A stretch of DNA of 64,000 nt from Pseudomonas sp. UFMG81. GTDB taxonomy: Bacteria > Pseudomonadota > Gammaproteobacteria > Pseudomonadales > Pseudomonadaceae. The stretch is taken from contig NZ_JACAFQ010000012.1 of NCBI RefSeq assembly GCF_015354575.1, positions 59,783 to 123,782 of the forward strand. The letters are read 5' to 3'. Shown here piece by piece: positions 57,857 through 64,000 of the stretch. The stretch's first letter is position 1. Each line of letters opens with the position of its first letter. Under the pieces are notes generated by a model, which saw nothing but the letters and a program-made list of their open reading frames with translations, searched no databases and was not told the origin of the DNA. A program made the translations under genes and the position numbers.

Positions 57857-57915
57857 CATCGCGGGGCAAGCCCGCTCCCACAGGGTAAGTGTGGGAGCGG
57901 GCTTGCCCCGCGATG
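57857..57915. repeat. REP-like palindrome, CGGGC-core variant
   Basis: CATCGCGGGGCAAGCCCGCT and its reverse complement, hinge CCCACA, tiny loop. In the spacer between opgH and the amino acid transporter operon. The rest of the 221-base spacer probably carries the transporter promoter; I could not define it. Confidence 0.8.
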
Positions 57916-57928
57916 GTGCTACAGCGAA

Positions 57929-60496
57929 TCAAGCCAGAACCGGCTGCGCCTGGTTCTCCGGATGCAACGGCAGCAGCGGCGAGTGCGGGTCGTTGTCGAT
58001 CGACGCACGCCACACATCGATCCACGCCGCGTTGTGCTCGGCCCAGACCCGCTCGTGCAGGCGCGACAGCGCCACCGGGTCACTCAGCAGGGCCAGGCGG
58101 GTATTGCCGTCCAGGCCTTTGGGGCCCACTTCCAGCGCCTTGGCCACGCGCTCGTCACGCAGGCTTTCGATCGCCTTGGACTGCCCGTGGCGCGCGGTGG
58201 CCATGGCACAGGCCAGGGCGTTCTGGCGCGGGTCGACCACGGCGCGGACGAAGCCGTCGTGCAGCGCGTGCCAGCGGTTTTCGTGGGTGTACTGGTCGGT
58301 GGCCAGCAGCTCCTGCGGCGTGGCGTACTCCTCGGGGATGAGGAACAGCTTCTCGTCCTTGGCCGCCAGGCCCAGGCGCGTGCGGCTGGAGATCACCGAC
58401 ACCGGGATCGACAGCAGCAGCGAGCCGACGATAGGCGCCAGCCACCACAGGAAGCTCGGGTTCAACCACGCCACCAAAGCGGCCCAGGCAAAGCCCAGCA
58501 GGGTCTGCGGGCCATGGCGACGCACCGCTTCGCTCCAGGGGGTGGAGTCGTCGTCACGCTGCGGCGAGTTCCAGGTCGCGGCCCAGCCGAGGAACGCGGC
58601 CAGCACGAAGCGGGTGTGGAAGATCATCCGCACCGGCGCCAGCAGCATGGAGAACAGCATCTCCATCAGCATCGACAGGGTGACCTTGATCCGCCCGCCA
58701 AACTCGGTGGCGCCCTTGGCCCAGATCAGGATGACGCTGAGCAGCTTGGGCAGGAACAGCAGCACGATGGTGGTGGAGAACAGCGCGATGGCTTTCTCCG
58801 GGTGCCACTGCGGCCACAGCGGATAGAGCTGGAACGGCTCGATGAAGTACTGCGGCTCCATCAGCGTGTTGGTCGCCAGCAGCGCGGTGGACAGTACCAG
58901 GAACAGGAACCACAGCGGCGCCGACAGGTAAGACATCACCCCGGTGAGGAACACCGCGCGGTGCACCGGGTGCATGCCCTTGACCAGGAACAGGCGGAAG
59001 TTCATCAGGTTGCCGTGGCACCAGCGACGGTCACGCTTGAGCTCGTCGAGCAGGTTGGGTGGCAGCTCTTCGTAACTGCCCGGCAGGTCGTAGGCGATCC
59101 ACACACCCCAGCCGGCACGGCGCATCAGCGCGGCTTCGACGAAGTCGTGGGACAGGATGGCCCCGGCGAACGCGCCCTTGCCCGGCAACGGCGCCAGGGC
59201 GCAGTGCTCGATGAAGGGTTTCATGCGGATGATCGCGTTGTGGCCCCAGTAGTGCGACTCGCCCAGCTGCCAGAAGTGCAGGCCGGCGGTGAACAGCGGG
59301 CCGTACACGCGGGTGGCGAACTGCTGCATGCGCGCGTACAGGGTGTCCATGCCCGAGGCTTTCGGGCCGGTCTGGATGATGCCGGCGTCCGGGTTGGCCT
59401 CCATCAGGCGCACCAGGCTGCTCAGGCATTCGCCGCTCATGACGCTGTCGGCGTCGAGCACGACCATGTACTTGTACTCGCCACCCCAGCGACGGCAGAA
59501 GTCGTCGAGGTTGCCGCTCTTGCGCTTAACGCGGCGGCGGCGGCGGCGGTAGAAGATGCGGCCGAAGCCCTTGGCTTCGCGGCACACGTCCAGCCACGCC
59601 TGCTGTTCGGCGACGGCGATATCGGTGTCGTTGGTGTCGCTGAGCACGAAGAAGTCGAAACGGTCGAGGTTGCCGCTGGCGGCCACCGACTCGAAGGTGG
59701 CGCGCAGGCCGGCGAACACCCGTGGCACGTCTTCGTTGCAGATCGGCATCACCAGCGCGGTGCGCGCTTCGGTGGGGATCGGCTCGTTGCCGGCACTGCT
59801 GCCGGAGATACGGTACTTGTCACGCCCAGTGAGCAGCTCGAGGAAGCCCATCAATGCGGTCCAGAAGCCCGCCGACACCCAGCAGAACAGGATGCCGAAG
59901 AGGATCAGGATGGAGGTCTGCAGCGCATACGGCCACACCTGCACCACGGTGTCCCACAGCGGCTGGTGGATGACCTCGTCGAGGTCGACGAACGACCAGC
60001 CCTGGTACGGCAGGATGCCCTTCATGTACCAGCCGGCGACGATGGTCTGGCCGATCATCAGGGTCAGCAGGATATAGCGGCGGATCGAACCGACCGTGCG
60101 CCAGCGCGCCGGCGGCAGCTCGCGCTTGGGCGGCTGTGGGGCGTTGGTGCGGCCGGTCATGCGCCGCCACATGCGGATCAGTACGTTGGTGCGCCACGGT
60201 TCGGGCACAACCTTGGTGCGCTTGATCGGCGGGGCGATCTTCAGGCACAGGCGGCCGCTGCCATCGACGCCGAGCATCTCGGCCTCTTCCAGCTCGGCGG
60301 CACTGCCTACGGTGAGGCGGGAGCCCACCGAGGCCTGGGCGGCCTCGGCGTTGCCGGCGGCCGGGTTGGCCGCCAGGCGTTGGTGCAGCTCGCCGAACGA
60401 GGTGCAGCGCGCGAGTTCGGCGCGCTGCTCATCGCTCAGGGGGAGGTGGGCCAGGTATTCGCTCAGCGATTCTGGCCTTGCGCTTGAGTTACTCAT
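57929..60496 (-). CDS. opgH: Glucans biosynthesis glucosyltransferase OpgH (MdoH)
   Basis: 855 residues. GT2 family membrane glucosyltransferase building the beta-1,2 backbone of osmoregulated periplasmic glucans from UDP-glucose. [11 protein letters not shown] and [11 protein letters not shown] hold the catalytic aspartates, and [14 protein letters not shown] is the (Q/R)xxRW region. About eight membrane helices; residues 1-140 are cytoplasmic. Starts 8 bases inside the opgG end, so it is translationally coupled. Confidence 0.97.
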   Translation of the reverse strand: MSNSSARPESLSEYLAHLPLSDEQRAELARCTSFGELHQRLAANPAAGNAEAAQASVGSRLTVGSAAELEEAEMLGVDGSGRLCLKIAPPIKRTKVVPEPWRTNVLIRMWRRMTGRTNAPQPPKRELPPARWRTVGSIRRYILLTLMIGQTIVAGWYMKGILPYQGWSFVDLDEVIHQPLWDTVVQVWPYALQTSILILFGILFCWVSAGFWTALMGFLELLTGRDKYRISGSSAGNEPIPTEARTALVMPICNEDVPRVFAGLRATFESVAASGNLDRFDFFVLSDTNDTDIAVAEQQAWLDVCREAKGFGRIFYRRRRRRVKRKSGNLDDFCRRWGGEYKYMVVLDADSVMSGECLSSLVRLMEANPDAGIIQTGPKASGMDTLYARMQQFATRVYGPLFTAGLHFWQLGESHYWGHNAIIRMKPFIEHCALAPLPGKGAFAGAILSHDFVEAALMRRAGWGVWIAYDLPGSYEELPPNLLDELKRDRRWCHGNLMNFRLFLVKGMHPVHRAVFLTGVMSYLSAPLWFLFLVLSTALLATNTLMEPQYFIEPFQLYPLWPQWHPEKAIALFSTTIVLLFLPKLLSVILIWAKGATEFGGRIKVTLSMLMEMLFSMLLAPVRMIFHTRFVLAAFLGWAATWNSPQRDDDSTPWSEAVRRHGPQTLLGFAWAALVAWLNPSFLWWLAPIVGSLLLSIPVSVISSRTRLGLAAKDEKLFLIPEEYATPQELLATDQYTHENRWHALHDGFVRAVVDPRQNALACAMATARHGQSKAIESLRDERVAKALEVGPKGLDGNTRLALLSDPVALSRLHERVWAEHNAAWIDVWRASIDNDPHSPLLPLHPENQAQPVLA

Positions 60497-62225
60497 CGGC
60501 AGGCAACTGATAGCTCCAGGTCTCGGTCAGCACTTTCTCGGTGGTGGCCGGGGTCCCGTTGGTGGATGCCGCGTCGGCGGCGGGTTGCTCGGCAGCCTGC
60601 TCGGCCTTGGCTTTTTCAGCCTTGGCGTGGGCATGCTTGGCCGCAGCCTTGTCCTGCTTGGTTTCCTTGGCCGGCTTGGGTTGCTCGACCGGCACGTCAC
60701 GCAGCAGCGCGGCGCGCATTTCGGTGGACTTCTTCGGATCCTGCACTTTCAGCCGCAGGGTCAGGCGCCAGCCTTTGGTTTCCGGGTTGTAGCGCAGGTT
60801 GTTCTCGACCAGCTCGGCGTTGTCGCCGACGCTGACCTGGCTACGCACGGCGGTATCAGCCGGCAGGGCAGCCAGGTTCGAACCAACGAAGTCGACCAGG
60901 AAGGCGACGGTGCCATCGGCCTGGCGGATCAGGTTGGACTGCTTGACGTCACCGGTGGAACGCAGGGTCTGCTTGACCCAGCCCAGCTCTTGCGAGTGCA
61001 GCTGGTCTTCCTTGATGGTCCAGCGTAGGCGGTAGTCGTACTCGAACGGCTTGCCTGGCTCAGGCAGCTTTTCCGGGCTCCAGAACGCGACGATGTTGTC
61101 GTTGGTCTCGTCGGCGGTGGGGATTTCCACCAGGTCGACGGTACCCTTGCCCCAGTCGCCTTTCGGCTCGATCCAGGCGCTCGGGCGCTTTTCGTACTCG
61201 TCGTCGAGGTCTTCGTAGTCGCTGAAGGCGCGCTGGCGCTGCAGCAGGCCGAAGCCACGCGGGTTCTCGACGCTGAAGTTGCTCACGGCCAGGTGTTTCG
61301 GGTTGTTCAGCGGGCGCCACAGCCACTCGCCGTTGCCGGCGTGGATCGCCAGGCCTTCGGAGTCGTGCAGGGCCGGACGGTAGTTCATGACCTTGGACGG
61401 CTGGTTGGGGCCGAACAGGTACATGCTGGTCAGCGGGGCGATGCCCAGGCGGCTGACCTGGTCACGCAGGTAGACGCGCGACTTGACGTCGACCAGGGTG
61501 TCTTCGCCCGGGCGCAGGGTGAGCTTGTAGGCGCCGGTGGAGCGCGGCGAGTCAAGCAGCGCGTAGATCACCAGGTGCTTGTCGTTGGGCTTGGGCTTCT
61601 CGATCCAGAACTCGCGGAAGCGCGGGAACTCTTCACCCGACGGCAGCGCGGTGTCGATGGCCAGGCCACGGGCCGACAGGCCGTAGCGGTGGCCCTTGCC
61701 GACCACACGGAAGTAGCTGGCGCCAAGCAGGGTCATGATCTCGTCCTGCTTGTCGGCCTTGTTGATCGGGTACAGCACGCGGAAGCCGGCGTAGCCGAGG
61801 TTCTTGGTGGCATCGGCGTCGTGCGGCACGTCGCCGAACGCAAAGCGGCTTGGGTCGTACTTGATTTCTTCGACTTTGTTGGCGGTGATCTCGTTGATGG
61901 TCACCGGCGTGTCGAAGTGCATGCCCTGGTGGTAGAACGAGAGCTTGAACGGCGTCTTGTCCTTGGCCCACTCGGCCTTCTCTTGCAGGAATTGGATCTT
62001 CTGGTAGTCGGCGTACTTCATGTCGCGGAACACCGGCGGCAGGTTGCTCTTCGGTGCTTCGTACTTCTGACCGGCCAGATCCTTTGCCTTGGCTGCAACA
62101 TCGTCCAGATTGAATGCCCACAGCTGGCCCGCGCTCATCAGGCCGACCAGCGCCACGCCGGCCAACATGGCCTTGCGCAGCCGGATACCGGGGGTTCTAG
62201 GTGCAATACAGGGGCTTACAATCAC
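60489..62225 (-). CDS. opgG: Periplasmic glucan biosynthesis protein OpgG (MdoG)
   Basis: 578 residues from GTG 62225, chosen because GCGAGGA stands just upstream and the signal peptide follows ([19 protein letters not shown], cut after WAF or LWA). The beta-sandwich body ([15 protein letters not shown] to LLRDVPVEQ) is the OpgG/OpgD family. Between about 514 and 563 lies an insertion of Lys/Ala/Glu repeats ([18 protein letters not shown]), then the family C-terminal strand [14 protein letters not shown]. Needed for glucan release and branching. First gene of opgGH. Confidence 0.96.
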   Translation of the reverse strand: MIVSPCIAPRTPGIRLRKAMLAGVALVGLMSAGQLWAFNLDDVAAKAKDLAGQKYEAPKSNLPPVFRDMKYADYQKIQFLQEKAEWAKDKTPFKLSFYHQGMHFDTPVTINEITANKVEEIKYDPSRFAFGDVPHDADATKNLGYAGFRVLYPINKADKQDEIMTLLGASYFRVVGKGHRYGLSARGLAIDTALPSGEEFPRFREFWIEKPKPNDKHLVIYALLDSPRSTGAYKLTLRPGEDTLVDVKSRVYLRDQVSRLGIAPLTSMYLFGPNQPSKVMNYRPALHDSEGLAIHAGNGEWLWRPLNNPKHLAVSNFSVENPRGFGLLQRQRAFSDYEDLDDEYEKRPSAWIEPKGDWGKGTVDLVEIPTADETNDNIVAFWSPEKLPEPGKPFEYDYRLRWTIKEDQLHSQELGWVKQTLRSTGDVKQSNLIRQADGTVAFLVDFVGSNLAALPADTAVRSQVSVGDNAELVENNLRYNPETKGWRLTLRLKVQDPKKSTEMRAALLRDVPVEQPKPAKETKQDKAAAKHAHAKAEKAKAEQAAEQPAADAASTNGTPATTEKVLTETWSYQLPADE

Positions 62226-62361
62226 GAGCAATCCTCGCCGAAAACAGATCATGAAACCAACGGCCAGCGACCAATGCCGGGTTGGCGAGCACTGTTCGGA
62301 CCCCGTGAGGGCGTAATGATTCCCCAAACGGATCCAGACAATGCTCGAGTCAAAGTGAAAC

Positions 62362-62381
62362 GAACCTGCGAACGCAGGTTC
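62362..62381. promoter_or_regulatory. Perfect 9-bp dyad in the opgG upstream region
   Basis: GAACCTGCG-AA-CGCAGGTTC, 137-156 bases upstream of the opgG start. The compact 2-base centre suits a DNA operator better than an RNA hairpin. Not a LexA-type spacing. Confidence 0.45.
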
Positions 62382-62448
62382 ATGCAGCGCGCGATTATCC
62401 AGCAGGTCGCGTTACAACGCATCAGGCTGGACCAACTATTTATCGTAC

Positions 62449-62484
62449 AAAACCCCTTGTTTTTCGACAAACAAGGGGTTTTTT
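62449..62484. terminator. Intrinsic terminator of pip-dtd
   Basis: AAAACCCCTTGTTT and AAACAAGGGGTTTTTT around TTCGAC give a strong stem with T-tract for the leftward operon, starting four bases after the dtd stop; also functional rightward. Confidence 0.93.
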
Positions 62485-62488
62485 GACC

Positions 62489-62926
62489 TCATATTTGTAA
62501 CATAAATGTTACCGGGCCATCATTGATTAGATGCACCTGCATGTCTGCACCAAAACGGCCACTGGCCACTGCCGTGTGCTGGCGCTGCGCCTGCTGCAAA
62601 AGATAGTCGAAAAGCTCGGCTCCAAGCGCCGGCGGTGCAGCCGTCGAGAAGCTCGGGCGCATGCCGTTGCGCGTGTCGGCAGCCAGGGTGAACTGCGATA
62701 CCAGCAGCAGGCCACCGCCGACATCCTTCAACGAGCGGTTCATCTTGCCTTGCTCGTCGCTGAACACCCGGTAGTTGAGCAGTTTGTGCAACAGCTTGTC
62801 GGCATGTTCCGGGGTATCTTCAGGCTCCACGGCCACCAGCGCCAGCAAACCCTGGTCGATGGCGCCGACGATCTCGCCGGCGACTTCGACCCGCGCCCCA
62901 CGCACGCGCTGGATCAAACCTTTCAT
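62489..62926 (-). CDS. dtd: D-aminoacyl-tRNA deacylase
   Basis: 145 residues. Removes D-amino acids wrongly charged on t[29 protein letters not shown] holds the SQFTL and NGMRPSF active-site motifs, and the Gly-cisPro pair is in [13 protein letters not shown] overlaps the pip stop by four bases. Confidence 0.97.
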   Translation of the reverse strand: MKGLIQRVRGARVEVAGEIVGAIDQGLLALVAVEPEDTPEHADKLLHKLLNYRVFSDEQGKMNRSLKDVGGGLLLVSQFTLAADTRNGMRPSFSTAAPPALGAELFDYLLQQAQRQHTAVASGRFGADMQVHLINDGPVTFMLQI

Positions 62927-63894
62927 GCTTCTTCCAGGGGCAGGTCGAGCAGGCGGCGGGCCATCTGGTCGGCGGCGCGCACCAGCGCGTCGGTGATGCC
63001 AGGTTCCGAGGCGGCGTGGCCGGCATCGCGGATCACCTTCAGCTCGCTGTTCGGCCAGGCCTGGTGCAGTTCCCAGGCGTTGTCCAGCGGGCAGATCACG
63101 TCATAGCGGCCATGCACGATCACCGCCGGCAGGTGGGCGATTTTCGGCAGGTCACGGATCAGCTGGTTTTCTTCAAGGAACGCATTGTTCATGAAGTAGT
63201 GGCATTCGATGCGGGCGATCGACAGTGCGCGCTGCGGCTCGGAGAAGCGATCGACCACCAGCGGGTTGGGACGCAGCGTGGCAGTACGGCCTTCCCAGGT
63301 CGACCAGGCCTTGGCGGCATGCATCTGGGCGATCTGGTCGTTGCCGGTCAGGCGCTTGTGGAAGGCCTTGACCAGGTCGCCGCGCTCTTCAGGCGGGATT
63401 GGCGCGATGTAGTCCTGCCAGTAGTCGGGGAACATCCGGCTGGCGCCTTCCTGGTAGAACCAGCTGATTTCCTGTGGGCGGCACAGGAAGATGCCGCGCA
63501 GGATCAGGCCGTGCACGCGCTCGGGGTGCGTCTGGGCGTAGGCCAGGGCCAGGGTCGAGCCCCAGGAGCCGCCGAACAGCACCCATTTGTCGATGCCTAG
63601 GTGCTCGCGGATGCGCTCGAGGTCTTCGACCAGGTGCCAGGTGGTGTTGTTCTCCAGGCTGGCGTGGGGCGTGGAGCGGCCACAACCGCGCTGGTCGAAG
63701 GTGATGATGCGGTAGAGGTTGGGGTCGAAGTAGCAGCGGCTCTGGGCATCGCAGCCAGCGCCCGGGCCGCCGTGGATGAACACCACCGGCAGACCTTCCG
63801 GCGAACCGCTCTCGTCGACATACAGCACATGCGGTGCTTCCACGGCCAGATCGTGCCGGGCGTAGGGTTTGATCTGCGGGTAGAGGGTCTGCAT
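62923..63894 (-). CDS. pip: Proline iminopeptidase
   Basis: 323 residues from [12 protein letters not shown] (GGAG upstream), not the longer frame. Alpha/beta hydrolase S33: [12 protein letters not shown] oxyanion loop, [14 protein letters not shown], nucleophile Ser in [16 protein letters not shown], Asp in [15 protein letters not shown], His in [12 protein letters not shown]. Releases N-terminal proline from peptides in the cytoplasm. First gene of pip-dtd. Confidence 0.97.
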   Translation of the reverse strand: MQTLYPQIKPYARHDLAVEAPHVLYVDESGSPEGLPVVFIHGGPGAGCDAQSRCYFDPNLYRIITFDQRGCGRSTPHASLENNTTWHLVEDLERIREHLGIDKWVLFGGSWGSTLALAYAQTHPERVHGLILRGIFLCRPQEISWFYQEGASRMFPDYWQDYIAPIPPEERGDLVKAFHKRLTGNDQIAQMHAAKAWSTWEGRTATLRPNPLVVDRFSEPQRALSIARIECHYFMNNAFLEENQLIRDLPKIAHLPAVIVHGRYDVICPLDNAWELHQAWPNSELKVIRDAGHAASEPGITDALVRAADQMARRLLDLPLEEA

Positions 63895-64000
63895 CGCGCA
63901 CTCCGTGTGAGGAATTATTCTGCCGTGGGGCATCATAAACCTGAATTGCGCGAAGAGCATGTGTCCGTGTGAAACGTCGGGGTTTTGGGGGGGCTGGGGG
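63895..64000. other. Right edge of window, no gene
   Basis: The promoter of pip must be near here (for example TTATTCTGCC region around 63915). The last 30 bases are G-rich. Nothing else can be supported. Confidence 0.4.

Noticed and set aside
57962..60487. Open frame of 841 codons opposite opgH
   Set aside because: Antisense shadow of a certain glucosyltransferase gene.
62362..62381. LexA/SOS box
   Set aside because: The palindrome contains CTG and CAG but with six bases between them instead of ten.

Overview
The window is a GC-rich (roughly 60-65% by eye), gene-dense piece of a Pseudomonas chromosome, most likely from the P. putida group. The evidence is a class II medium-chain PHA locus (phaC1-phaZ-phaC2-phaD with convergent phaI-phaF), a pilGHIJ-chpA type chemosensory operon beside gshB and tonB, an S-adenosylhomocysteine riboswitch before ahcY, and about 17 copies of the two REP/BIME-like palindromes typical of P. 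putida intergenic regions. I saw no tRNA, rRNA, insertion sequence, prophage, integrase or CRISPR array. This is core genome, and most calls are recognised families.

Layout. 1-5.5 kb: end of a DUF1090 gene, a cytochrome c'-like lipoprotein, mltA, MAPEG and EamA membrane proteins, a CPA1 Na+/H+ antiporter and a hotdog thioesterase. 5.5-8.2 kb: methyl cycle (promoter, SAH riboswitch, ahcY, metF). 8.2-18.9 kb: a glycosyltransferase-like orphan, an orphan solute-binding protein, rhlE with a long disordered tail, cytochrome b561-yceI, a flavin amine oxidase with an unusual Ala/Pro/Lys tail, bioA, rsmE and a hemolysin III family protein. 19-28.3 kb: leftward operon pilG-pilH-pilI-pilJ-chpA-chpC, which lacks pilK and chpB adaptation enzymes. 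28.5-34.6 kb: gshB, tonB, yqgE, ruvX and the pyrimidine genes pyrR-pyrB-pyrC', where pyrC' encodes a dihydroorotase-like protein without its metal-binding histidines. 34.7-36.7 kb: hslVU behind a very clear sigma-32 promoter.

36.8-44.3 kb: DUF971 gene and the PHA locus, with a Hfq/Crc-type A-rich motif overlapping the first codons of phaC1, then a small PHA-system protein. 44.4-50.5 kb: ubiE-ubiJ-ubiB, hisI-hisE, tatABC and a second rsmE-type gene, mostly overlapping or tightly packed. 50.6-54.8 kb: two adjacent paralogous chemoreceptors, each preceded by a sigma-28-like promoter. 55-57.7 kb: leftward polar amino acid ABC transporter (binding protein, permease, ATPase). 57.9-62.2 kb: opgG-opgH for osmoregulated periplasmic glucans. 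62.4-63.9 kb: pip-dtd with a terminator.

No wholly new multi-gene system stands out. The most worthwhile leads are the reduced Chp chemosensory operon with degenerate phosphotransfer sites, the amine oxidase with a repeated FFSxLFGG motif and PhaF-like tail, the dyad and A-rich motif in front of phaC1, the permease with an extra periplasmic insertion, the glycosyltransferase-like orphan, and a REP-within-REP structure in front of yqgE. Gene starts were moved downstream from the longest open frame wherever a ribosome binding site, signal peptide or family length favoured it.
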